From Ariolimax columbianus (lineage: Eukaryota; Mollusca; Gastropoda; Stylommatophora; Arionidae), in NCBI GenBank assembly GCA_036924085.1, contig JAVGWX010000011.1, forward strand, positions 20,364,455 to 20,428,454: a DNA stretch of 64,000 nt, in the 5' to 3' direction. Both the position numbers and the translations under genes were made by a program. Positions 54,055 through 63,914 of this stretch are shown one piece after another. The number at the start of each line of letters is the position of its first letter. Positions within the stretch are counted from its first letter, which is position 1. The notes under the pieces were generated by a model. It saw only the letters and a program-made list of their open reading frames with translations. It was not told the origin of the DNA and did no database searches.

Positions 54055-54245
54055 TTCTTCTTTTTATTCTTCTTCGTCTTCTTCTTCTTCTTCGTCTGCG
54101 TTTGTTTTCAATCTCCCGCTACCAAGCCTGAATAGGGTTTTGTAAGTAGCAGGATGTAGTTCGGATAACGAATTCGTTGTGTCGCTAGTTTACAGCTAGA
54201 CTGCAATATTTGCACCTTTAAGTCCAACACATCTTCTTCTTTCTG
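54055..54245 (-). mobile_element. SINE-like family T, copy 4, with (GAA)n tail
   Basis: (TTC)n at 54055-54102 followed by tctgcgtttgttttcaatct, cccgctaccaagcctgaata, gaattcgttgtgtcgctagt, ttacagctagactgcaatat and gcacctttaagtccaacaca, matching 33575-33700. Orientation is set by the tail: 3' end on the left. Confidence 0.72.
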
Positions 54246-54690
54246 GTCCGGGAACAACTCTGGTTCTCCCACGTTTTGGTGCAGATGTTATTTATCCGTC
54301 TTTGGTGGTCGTGGCACACACTTTCACACCTAACATTTCTTCCTTCTCTGACTTGATTGCTCTATCCTGTCACTAACTAACGCACTGATATTCTTGATTA
54401 TGTCGCTGGCTTTCATTTCCTAGAGCGCAGAGGCGTACCGATGTGGTAATGTGACTCGTCGTGTCTATCTGTGTTTCCATCAGCGGATACACTTAGCTGG
54501 GGTTGGCATGGGGGAGATCCCGAGGAGCGCCTCTGTGTTTCTAGCGCGTGTGAGGGTGTATCTATGACATCCTGATATGAACACCATTCTCTGATTTACC
54601 TTTATTGATATTACAACGGCCAAAGTTATTCTGATATTTATATTTTTGATTTGGGACACAATTAGCAAGTGTACATTACAGAGAGATGGA
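54246..54690. other. Unassigned spacer
   Basis: No firm features. The minus ORF at 54480-54755 has no recognised domain. Confidence 0.35.
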
Positions 54691-55690
54691 CAGGGGTAGA
54701 GACTGGAAATAGAGAAGTGGGCAGGGTTAGAGACTGGAAACAGAGAGTTGGACATGGTTAATTTCTTACATTGGTAACAGAGAGTTGGACAGGGTTAACG
54801 TCTGACATTGGTAACAGAGAGTTGGACAGGGTCAGCGTCTGACATTGGTAACAGAGAGTTGGACATGCTTAACGTCTGACATTGGTCACAGAGAGTTGGA
54901 CAGGGTTAACGTTTGACACAAGTACAGGGTTAGCGTCTGACACAAGTAACAGAGAGCTGGACAGGGTTAACGTTTGACACAAATAACAGAGAGTTGGACA
55001 GGGTTAACGTCTGACACAAGTAACAGAGAGTTGGACAGGGTTAACGTCTGACATTGGTAACAGAGAGTTGGACATGATTAACGTCTGACACAAGTAACAT
55101 AGAGTTGGACAGGGTTAACGTCTGACACAAGTAACAGATTTGGACAGGGTTAGCGTCTGAGATTGGTAACAGAGAGTTGGACAGGGTTAGCGTCTGAGAT
55201 TGGTAAAAGAGAGTTGGACAGGGTTAGCGTCTGAGATTGGTAAAAGAGAGTTGGACAGTGTTAACGTCTGAGATTGGTAAAAGGGAGTTGGACAGGGTTA
55301 ACGTCTGACACAAGTAACAGAGAGTTGGACAGGGTTAACGTCTGACACAAGTAACAGAGAGTTGGACATTGTTAACGTCTGACACAAGTAACAGAGAGTT
55401 GGACAGGGTTAACGTCTGACATTGGTAACAGAGAGTTGGACAGGATTAACGTCTGACACAAGTAACAGAGAGTTGGACAGGGTTAACGTCTGACACAAGT
55501 AACAGAGTTGGACAGGGTTAGCGTCTGAGATTGGTAACAGAGAGTTGGACATGGTTAACGTATGACATTGGTAACAGAGAGTTGGGCAGGATTAACGTCT
55601 GACACAAGTAACAGAGAGTTGGACAGGGTTAACGTCTGACACAAGTAACAGAGTTGGACAGGGTTAGCGTCTGAGATTGGTAAAAGAGAG
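54691..55690. repeat. 37-bp tandem array, about 27 copies
   Basis: Unit ggacagggttaacgtctgac plus acaagtaacagagagtt, with a second subtype (attggtaac) and a gagattggtaaaag subtype in the middle. Some units are shortened (cagagttgg). The three-unit block near 55440-55540 is repeated near 55580-55690. Confidence 0.96.
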
Positions 55691-56140
55691 TCGGCCCGTA
55701 TTTTGCACCTGTGCATCTTGTGGATCCGGCTTCTTACTTCCCATATAGGAATACCTTGTTATATCTGAATGAATGCATGCTTAGAATGTGTGCCGTGTCA
55801 CTAACCCCTACTCAACCGAATCCCTTTGATATCGGCTTGTAAAAAAAGCATGTAATTGGCATGGTGTGGCAACATTGTTTAGGACCTAATTTAATCTGTA
55901 GTTCCTTATTCGAAATTTCCTGCGAACTTACAACATTAAATAGATGAAAACATGGAAACAGTCTTACGATTGTACAAGAGTCGCATTACCAGAAGTCCAG
56001 AACAGGAATATCAAGAATAACAGACAGCAAGAGTTCAATTCACTAGTGAGAATAAGGGACAAAATAGCAGACACAATATACTACAAAACAACACATTCTT
56101 ATTCTACATATGTTTTGTTCGTATTTTACCTTCAGGGCCC
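55691..56140. other. Unassigned spacer
   Basis: No recognised gene or repeat. Confidence 0.35.
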
Positions 56141-56735
56141 CTGCAGCTTCGATCTATCTACAGCTTCGATCAATCTCCAGCTTCGATCTATCTGCAGCTT
56201 TGATCAATCTCCAGCTTCGATCTATCTACAGCTTCGATCTATCTACAGCTTTGATCAATCTCCAGCTTCGATCTATCTGCAGCTTCGATCTATCTACAGC
56301 TTCGATCTATCTGCAGCTTCGATCTCTGCAGCTTCGATCTATCTGCAGCTTCGATCTATCTGCAGCTTCGATCTCTGCAGCTTCGATCTATCTGCAGCTT
56401 CGATCTATCTGCAGTTTCGATCTATCTGAAGGTTCAATGTATATGAAGGTTCGATCTATCTGAAGGTTCGATCTATCTGAAGGTTCGATCTATCTGAAGG
56501 TTCGATCTATCTGCAACTTTGATCTATCTACAGCTTCGATCTATCTACAGCTTCGATCTATCTGCAGCTTCGATCAATCTCCAGCTTCGATCTATCTGCA
56601 GCTTCGATCAATCTCCAGCTTCGATCTATCTGCAGCTTTGATCTATCTGCAGCTTTGATCTATCTGCAGCTTCGATCTATCTACAGCTTCGATCTATCTA
56701 CAGCTTCGATATATCTACAGCTTCGATCTATTCTC
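56141..56735. repeat. 16-bp tandem array, about 37 copies
   Basis: Unit cagcttcgatctatct, with some 12-bp units (cagcttcgatct) and a gaaggttcgatctatct subtype block (56425-56510). Confidence 0.96.
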
Positions 56736-57005
56736 TGCTCACAGAAAGAAGGGGTAATTGTAAGTTGGGATCTCTTATTGTAGAACAGGATCGATGTTAA
56801 AGTTTTGATCGTAATATGTAAATGACAGGCATATAGTGCCAGACACACACGTGCAATTTGATGCTGCCTGGGTGGCACGCGCTGAGCAAGCCAATTCGAA
56901 AGGTGCAGGTTGAAGTCAGTTGCGAGATATCACACGGGTTTTTCTGTCTTCATCCAAATGCCTCCAACTCATGTTCGTTAAACACTGCTCACCACGGACA
57001 GATTT
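56736..57005. other. Unassigned spacer
   Basis: No recognised gene. Confidence 0.35.
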
Positions 57006-57009
57006 AGAA

Positions 57010-58803
57010 TGGCTCATCGGCGAATTCTATTTCTGGTTTTTGCCATACAGCGTTTGCTAGAACAACAGAGATAGATAGACATTGGAATGTTGCAAACCGG
57101 AAGTAGGCAGATGGATTCTGCTCGAAACCTTAATGTTTCATAGTCAGTTGTCTGTGGATCTTGAAATATGTAAAAACATCACAGCACAATTTCTTATTTG
57201 CCTTGGACTGACCGTACAAGAGTTAAAACATGCCGTCAAGGCTGACTCCTCATTACTCAGGCCCCCAGAACTCTGACTCAAAATGGTAATCAACTACAGC
57301 AGTATGTTCAACAGACCACTGGTATACTGGTCTCCACGCAGACTGTGAGAAACCCCTTGTACGAGGTGCAACTGCCCTTTCGCTAACCGAACGTTGCCTT
57401 GCCCATGTGACCACGCCACAAGAAGGCCGGAATGGATTGGTACGAACGTCATCTGAAATTGACCATCCACAGTGGGGGGTGTTTTCTAATGTGTCCCGCT
57501 ACCATCTGGATTTCTAAGATGGCCGATTACGTGTCTGACGACCGCTAGGTGAGCGTTGTCAGTCTCCTGCAATGGTTGCACAAAAACCGTTATTGAGGTG
57601 GGGGTGTAGTGGTTTGGGTAGGCATCTCTATGAATGACAGGACCGACCATCACGTATCACAGACCAGCATGACAGGGATCTTCTTCTTCTTCTTTGCGTT
57701 TGGTTTCGTATGTTCGTTTTATGCCACCATGAAGTGACATGTCAGTCGCAGGTCCTCAATGGTTCCCCACAGTTTGTCTTGTATGTTTTTTTCCTCGGGC
57801 CAGGTCTTCTCACGGGAGTCTTGGTGCAGTGGACATATTTACAGAATGCATTCAGGAATCTGGGGTCCTCTCTGATATCTGCATTGTTCAGTTTGTGCTG
57901 CTTTCATTTTATGCATGTGTGCATTTAGTCTGCAATGACCTGTTCTGATGCGGACAATTATGGTACACTGTTTCCTATTCATGGGTCATGTGGATATTTA
58001 CTGTTTGTTCTCTCTTTACTGTTGTTTATATTTTTTTTTTATGTGTGCCTTGACTTCTGTTAGTGACACTGGGTGGGTGAATTGTTCTCTTCGTCTTTCC
58101 TCCCTGGCTAGCCTGTCCGCCCATTCATTCCCAGGCATGCCGCAGTGAGCTAGAATCCACTGGAGGGTAATTTTATTGTGGTCTGAGAATTTATTTAGCT
58201 GCCATATCAGTTCCCTTTCCATACTATTTCGTGGTTTTCTTTGTGTGACCTGCAAAATGTCCATGGAGTCACACAAAAACACTATTCTGTTATCCTTTAA
58301 CCCCTTTTCATCAAATAGTTTGGCTGCTTCAATTATTGCCTGTAGCTCTGTTCTTAGATGGCAGGGATCAACTACCCCAACAACATTATTGAGCGTACGA
58401 TTGTGCCATTTGCCCATCGGCACTGACCTGATTCCATCTTGCAGGATGAGAAAGCACATTCTCATCGTGCTGACCATCGTTCAGGGTCACATTCAGAGGC
58501 AGTATATCCGGAAATAACTATAGCCAAGTAACTATATCCGACCTATTTTCAATTGAGCATTTGTGGGACCTCCTCAGCAGACGTGTGCGATAACGACTAG
58601 CCGCTCCCAGACCCTTCTGAAGTTGGCCTTAGTGCTTCAGCAGGAGATGCAGAGACTTCCTAAAGACAGCATCAGAAGGCTTATTTCCAGTATGAGACGC
58701 CGCTGCCCTGTGTATTTAGCGAAAATGGGACATCTACGGGGCACTAAAGACATTGTAAATTTATGCTACAAATGGAGTCCCGACACCTCTTTTGGTTGCT
58801 AGT
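57010..58803 (+). pseudogene. Tc1-like transposase relic split by a LINE B insertion
   Basis: Left part (57200-57670): LLITQAPRTLTQNGNQLQQY, GILVSTQTVRNPLYEVQL, RHKKAGMDWYERHLKLTI, GGGVVVWVGISMNDRTDHHV: Tc1 HTH linker to the VMVWGGI catalytic block. Right part (58535-58803): SIEHLWDLLSRRVR, LQQEMQRLPKDSIRRLISSM, RRRCPVYLAKMGHLRG: the Tc1 C-terminus with PIEHLWD. Between them lies LINE B (57679 to about 58530). The internal Tc1 segment with the second catalytic D is missing. Stops throughout. Confidence 0.88.
57679..58530 (-). mobile_element. LINE family B, longest copy, inserted in Tc1
   Basis: Minus strand: ORF 58477-58016 with RNase H text RTELQAIIEAAKLF, VFLCDSMDILQVT, ITLQWILAHCGMPGNEWADR, then a degraded C-terminus, the family 3'UTR, and (GAA)n at 57681-57697. 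3'UTR words match 8794-9060. The first RNase H aspartate region is missing because of 5' truncation. Confidence 0.9.
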
Positions 58804-58857
58804 GAGACTGCCGTCACGTGATTTATTGTAAATCATCTTTTCTACTCTAAATGTCGC

Positions 58858-59170
58858 GGAGGAAGACTAACGTCTGGTCAGGGAAGGAAGACTAACGTCT
58901 GGTCAGGGAAGGAAGATTACGTCTGGTCAGGGAAGGAAGACCAACGTCTGGTCAGGGAAGGAAGACTAACGTCTGGTCAGGGGAGGAAGACTAACGTCTG
59001 GTCAGGGAAGGAAGACTAACGTCTGGTCAGGGAAGGAAAACTAACGTCTGGTCAGGGAAGGAAGACTAACGTCTGGTCAGGGGAGGAAGACTAACGTATG
59101 GTCAGGGGAGGAAGACTAACGTCTGGTCAGGGAAGGAAGACTAACGTCTGGTCAGGGGAGGAAGACTAAT
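58858..59170. repeat. 24-bp tandem array, about 13 copies
   Basis: Unit ggaagactaacgtctggtca plus ggga; the subtype ggggaggaagac alternates. The core gactaacgtctggtcagg is present once at the end of unexpanded family S (reverse of 26262-26280). Confidence 0.95.
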
Positions 59171-59470
59171 GTCTGGTCAGGCACAACATACTGATCAGAC
59201 ATGTTAGTCATGGTCAGGCACAACATACTGATCAGACATGTTAGTCAGGGTTAGGCACAACATACTGATTAGACATGTTAGTCAGGTTCAGGCACAACAT
59301 ACTGATCAGACATGTTAGTCAGGGTCAGGCACAACATACTGATCAGACATATTAGTGAGGGTCAGGCCCAACATACTGATCAGACATGTTAGTCAGGGTC
59401 AGGCACAACATACTGATCAGACATGTTAGTCAGGGTCAGGCACAACATACTGATCAGACATGTTAGTCAG
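59171..59470. repeat. 37-bp tandem array, about 8 copies
   Basis: Unit caggcacaacatactgatca plus gacatgttagtcagggt, the next segment of the family S end (reverse of 26215-26260). Confidence 0.95.
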
Positions 59471-59832
59471 GGTCACACAAATATACTGGCCAAGACCCTC
59501 ACCTCGGCTTCCTCTCTGGAAACGGGCTGTTTTCGTGGCAGCCTGGCTAACGGAGTCAGGGATCAACGTGATCTCCGTAGTAGTGAGCGACACGCAGATG
59601 AAGCCAAGCATAACACAACCGCCTGGAGGACCCCGGCCTACCTTACTCAGCACGCTCCGGTTGGGAGAAAAGCTGCTGAAACCTACCCCTTAACTTCCTT
59701 TTCAGGACGCACAAAAGAGTAAACCTTCTCATTTTTGACATTCACAACAACAAAAACCCTAAATGTTTCTCTGTGGGATTCCAGTTTACTTTTAATAAAT
59801 CAGCTGATTTTAATTATATTGTATATTAACTT

Positions 59833-60088
59833 TATTTTTATTTATTTTTTTGCGATCGGCTTATTACTCTAATCTCCAAGGCGGTGTGCGTTGCACTATG
59901 GTTTTTATTTTGCGCCTGTCGGCCCAGTGCATCCGACTTCAGCATGCATTTTATGTAAGGGTCTGCTTCCTCCTGCATTTTCTAAGGGTTTGCTTCCCCG
60001 GGGTAACGGCCGGTGCTGTGATGGGGATCGAACCCAACACCTTCCGATTGTGAGCCGTGCCACTTAACCATAAGGGCACGCCGTCCCC
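59833..60088 (-). mobile_element. tRNA-derived SINE nested in a LINE A copy
   Basis: Minus strand: A box tatggttaagtggcacggct, B box tgttgggttcgatcccca, then a body sharing gctgaagtcggatgcactgg with family T. Flanked by tattaactt at 59824-59832 and 60089-60097. It sits just inside the 5' junction of the LINE A copy that follows. Confidence 0.83.
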
Positions 60089-60090
60089 TA

Positions 60091-60656
60091 TTAACTTAAT
60101 GAGTTAAGAGCACTACTCATGCAATTATGCCAGCAGTCCGCACCAAAAAGAGTAGTGGTACAGCGGGTTCCATCCCACTGTAACATTCAAGGCAACGAGG
60201 AGGCAGACAGACTGGCAAAAGAAGGTGCAAGGTTACCACAACCAGATTCTAGTGTGATCTACGAAGAGTCCAAAAGGTTTATTAGGGCCAGATACATGGA
60301 CAAATGGGAAACAGAGCATAATGGCTACACACAAAATGATGCCTATTACCAGTTGAACAGAAGAGAGCAGGTATGGTCTTCAGACTCCGCACAGGCCACA
60401 ACATACTGAGGTACCATCTATTCAATAAACTGAAGATAGGTACTACTAGCGAATGCACATGTGGTACAGGAAAATTACCTCTGAACATCTGCTGTAGAAT
60501 TACCCGACATACGAGGACCAGAGAAAGTACATGTGGCCATCACCAGTGGCAACACTAGACAAACTCTATGGCAGTGTCGACAGCCTCATGATGACTGCTG
60601 CTTTCTTCGAACAAATTCAAGTTGACGTCTGACAGTGTACGAATGAGAAGAAGAAG
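60091..60656 (+). mobile_element. LINE family A copy, 3' end, with SINE in its 5' edge
   Basis: + strand: CQQSAPKRVVVQRVPSHCNI, QGNEEADRLAKEGARLPQPD, WETEHNGYTQNDAYYQLNRR and, after a 1-base deletion, FRLRTGHNILRYHLFNKLKI, SECTCGTGKL. Tail gagaagaagaag. A 13-bp duplication aattatattgtat lies at 59812-59824 and 60657-60669, so it encloses the SINE as well. Confidence 0.92.
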
Positions 60657-60669
60657 AATTATATTGTAT

Positions 60670-61149
60670 GTGGTAATATTTTAAAATCAATATCCCCTAC
60701 TTTCAGGGAGCAGTAAATCTCCTGCGTAGCTCGTTACTTTAGCACCATCAGAATTGTTTGACCTACTCAGGTTGCAGGGTGGAATATGTGGAAACTTCGA
60801 AGGCCCGAATCGTTAACAATGAATGCCTTTTCGTTACAACTTTCACAATCTGCCGGAGAGCAGTGAAATAAAGATCTGCGCAACATAACAAAAGCATTAG
60901 GAACAAGAAATATGTCACACTTTTGTGGAGGTAGGGGAGGGGGGGGGGGGGGGGAACAAACGCACGCCCGCGTTTTCTTCAGCACGTTTATTTCGTGAAA
61001 TGTGGGCGATCTCCTTTTGATCAGTTACCGTTTTGGAATAACCTGCCTTTCCTTCATTGTACATTTCCTGTCTATATATTGCAACAACGCGAAGGGTAAG
61101 CAAATTGTATTTCAGCTGCTACCCTCGATATGTGTGTGCTATTATTTCA
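60670..61149. other. Unassigned, with a 20-bp G run
   Basis: A G-rich run at about 60934-60954 (gggg repeats on +). No gene is recognised. Confidence 0.4.
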
Positions 61150-61186
61150 AACAAATAACTTGAGTACAAAAGTATATAAGCTACGA

Positions 61187-61233
<47 letters not shown>

Positions 61234-61345
61234 TCGTTGATTTTATTTAAATTAGACATTTAACAAATAATTTGAGTACAAAAGTATATGAGCTACGAGT
61301 AAATATACAATTCGTTGATTGTATTTAAATTAAGCATTTAGTTTA
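61150..61345. repeat. Imperfect direct duplication, about 112 bp, with a (TA)n in one copy
   Basis: aacaaataacttgagtacaa (61150) and aacaaataatttgagtacaa (61262) each continue with aagtatat(a/g)agctacgagt and acaattcgttgatt. The first copy holds a 45-bp (TA)n where the second has a short aaata. The difference is one microsatellite expansion. Confidence 0.9.
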
Positions 61346-61670
61346 ACTAATCTTTATCTAGAATATATACTTTGCCGATTACTACAGCAGTAATATATTT
61401 GCAATACTGGTGTTCGAAAAGGCAGTTGTTCAAAAAGGCAGGTGTGTGACTGCTGCTAGGTAGCTGAAGGCTAGCTGTGGTAGGTTGTATGTACTATTTT
61501 ACTTCCTGCGGCTAGATAGGTGCAAGAGAATGTATGTGTCATGTGATAGTGATCAAATTGCAAGGTGAAGTTAGTCCCATGCTAAACTGCTGTAAAGGAT
61601 GAAGTGTTAGAGAATTCATTGTATTAGACCACACTTGTTTATGTGATAAGAAGACCAGTTATCTGCCGTT
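61346..61670. other. Unassigned spacer
   Basis: No recognised gene. Confidence 0.35.
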
Positions 61671-61674
61671 CTGT

Positions 61675-61800
61675 CCCTAGAAGTTAGTCACGTACCCATA
61701 TACAGCTTGGTCGACTTAAGCATGGCGGTAGAGGGAGTTGAGCCCCGTACCTTTGCCATGAAATGGGAGTGCTCTAGAGACACTACGCTGATCAAAGGTA
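61675..61800 (-). mobile_element. tRNA-derived SINE, truncated
   Basis: Minus strand: gcgtagtgtctctagagcac (A box region), acggggctcaactccctct (B box), then taagtcgaccaagctgtata and tgggtacgtgac. Only the head and the start of the central domain are present. Confidence 0.75.
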
Positions 61801-62415
61801 TGGGGTAGAAACTTTTTTATTTTTCTATTTTTGTAGTGGAACCCAGACAGTTAACAGACTACTCTGTTCCATTTTCAAATTGCCAAGGATCATTTTATGT
61901 GCTCATCGTGTAATCGGGAGTTCAGAGTTTACTATATATCTCCGATAGGACTATAGTAGTAATAATTGTAGTGATACGTCATGTGACATTCTTTCCAGAA
62001 CGTAGTCTCCTTCACAGAAGCCCTAGACACAACTCGATTTCTGGCAAGATGACCCACTTCACACACGGCCATCTTCAAACTAATGTCCTGGTACCATTTT
62101 CTTCTGGGTCAACCTATTTCCCTTTTCCCATGTCCGTGTCGTCCGGTACATGCCTCTCCAAGATTTTGCATCTTTTCATTTGGATGATATTTCAACGCAT
62201 ATATTCAAGGGAACATTTATTGGGAGCGATAAAACATGGAAGACCTAATGTTCGCTGCTTAAATAATATTTAGAAAAAGCTCGAGAGAACCTTGGTAGGG
62301 TTAACAGCACTGATGATGGACTGAAGTCGAACAAGAAATGCATTATGTAATGATATATTGTGTAACGACATCCTTGAACGTTATGGGAAAGAAGAAAAGC
62401 AAAATTGTAATTTAT
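61801..62415. other. Unassigned, about 600 bp
   Basis: No recognised domains; AT-rich. Confidence 0.3.
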
Positions 62416-62419
62416 GCAT

Positions 62420-63355
62420 AAAGTATGGTATAAAGCGCTATGGGCAACCATGAGGATGTATACAATTAACGGATATATAAAGGTCCTTGAACACCTGTAT
62501 CACAAGGCGTTTGGAGCAGTTCTTGTAAATGGGAGGCGCGAGGACTGGTTTCGCACATCAGCTTAGTGTGAGACAGGGTGGTACACACATGGATTACCAA
62601 CCTTCGTTTTGCAGATGACATCGACGGGTTGGTGGGGTCAGAAACAGAACTCCAGGAATGAGTCAGCAGGCTCGATGAAACAGCTCTTGACTATGGTATG
62701 GAGATAAACGCTGGAAAGATCAAATTAATGACCAACAATGCCGAGGGCTTCAACAGCAGGATAAAAGCTAATGGCCAGGAACTTGAAGTGGTTGACCGTC
62801 TTAAATATATTGTTTCGGTTGTCAATGTTGATGGATCAAAATGTGAGGTGTTGGCCAGAATAGCACAGACAATAGCGGCGCTTGAACGGCTTAATAAAAT
62901 CTGACACAATAAACGGAAATCACTATGCACTAAAAAAAGATTAATGCGTACATTGGTCCTGTCAATATTCCTCTATGCTTGTGAGACATGGACAGTTACA
63001 GCTGACCTTCAGCTTAAGATATAAGCCTTGGAGATGAGATGTTTCCGAAGACTTTTAAACGTTACGTACAAAGATCGAGTTACAAATGAGGAAATACGAG
63101 ATAGAATTACAAGAGCAATATGGCTTTTTGAAGACTTCTTGGCAACTGTCAAAAGAAGGAAACTCGCTTGGTACGGTCACATATCGAGATCAAATGGTCT
63201 TGGTACGGTCACATATCGAGATCAAATGGTCTTGCAAATACGATCCTCCACGGAAAGGTGCAAGGCAGACGACGAAAAGGCCGTCCTAAAAAGAGGTGAG
63301 AGGACAACATAAAAGAATGGACCAATCTCCGACTAGAAGAGGCGCAGGCGCAGGT
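62420..63355 (+). pseudogene. LINE family G, RT palm to C-terminus
   Basis: + strand, frames in order: LYHKAFGAVLVNGRREDWF, TNLRFADDIDGLVGSETELQ (FADD box intact), SRLDETALDYGMEINAGKIK, KYIVSVVNVDGSKCEVLARI, ALERLNKI, then MRTLVLSIFLYACETWTVTA, MEMRCFRRLLNVTYKDRVTN, KRRKLAWYGHISRSNGL and EWTNLRLEEAQAQ. A 32-bp direct duplication (63167-63230) repeats WYGHISRSNGL. The family's normal end is replaced at about 63353 by LINE H sequence. Confidence 0.88.
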
Positions 63356-63535
63356 ATGGTGCCAGGTAAAATAGGAAGTGGTAGACCAAGAATACGATGG
63401 CACCAGTATATCCAGGAATGCCTGGGTATGACTGAAGCGGAGGCTGGAGTTTTGGCAAGAGAACGAGTTTCTTTTAGACAGACTGTGATGGGAGCGACGT
63501 TCTATAAAGGACATGCTACATGATAATAATGTCGA
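63356..63535 (+). pseudogene. LINE family H C-terminus fused to LINE G
   Basis: MVPGKIGSGRPRIRWHQYIQ, ECLGMTEAEAGVLARERVSF, RQTVMGATFYKGHAT and stop match 52075-52235 (family H), followed by catgctacatgataataat. The reading frame crosses the junction from the G-derived EEAQAQ. Confidence 0.88.
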
Positions 63536-63704
63536 CATCTTCGCTTGCGATGAGCAACTAAAATACATCATCGTACCAAGCTTAACTCGGCATATTTTTT
63601 GTAGTCTTCTGGCAAACATGACATTGGTCAAGTTTAACCTCTGATTTAGTACCAATGGAGTAACAGGGTCGGAAGTTTTGGACCAACTGTTGTCAAACGA
63701 ACTT

Positions 63705-63914
63705 CAAAGGGACAATGCGTTCTGCTCTTTGAATACTATTATCTCGTACATAGAGTGGCGTCGCTTGTCACTACGCTTCAAGGACACTTGTCCCAGGGTG
63801 GGGTTTGTCTGTGACCATGTCATCTTGCTATCTACGGGTCGTCTGTTTGATGAAGAGGGGCACGCGGGGGTGGTGTTATCTTTAGTCGACGAAGGAGACG
63901 CCTTTGGCGCAGAC
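63705..63914 (-). CDS. Candidate terminal exon of an unseen minus-strand gene
   Basis: Minus strand: acceptor-like ccctttttgtatag (63915-63928), then about 70 codons to a TGA near 63704. The peptide SAPKASPSSTKDNTTPACPS, SSNRRPVDSKMTW, LGQVSLKRSDKRRHSMYEII, VFKEQNALSL is Ser/Thr/Pro-rich then basic, and looks like a protein C-terminus. No family is recognised. The + strand frame over the same region lacks such features. Chance ORF cannot be excluded. Confidence 0.3.

Larger units (their letters stand above)
58858..59755 (+). mobile_element. SINE-like family S, copy 5, with two arrays at its 5' end
   Basis: A 24-bp array (58858-59170) and a 37-bp array (59171-59470) precede a well-preserved body: atactggccaagaccctcac, ctcggcttcctctctggaaa, cgggctgttttcgtggcagc, ctggctaacggagtcaggga, acaaccgcctggaggacccc, cagcacgctccggttgggag, ending cattcacaacaacaaaaacc. 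Confidence 0.82.

Noticed and set aside
59812..60669. A single SINE-LINE chimeric retrotransposition event, suggested by the 13-bp duplication enclosing both.
   Set aside because: The SINE has its own 9-bp flanking repeat, so later insertion of the SINE into the LINE edge is simpler. Kept as a finding with both options stated.
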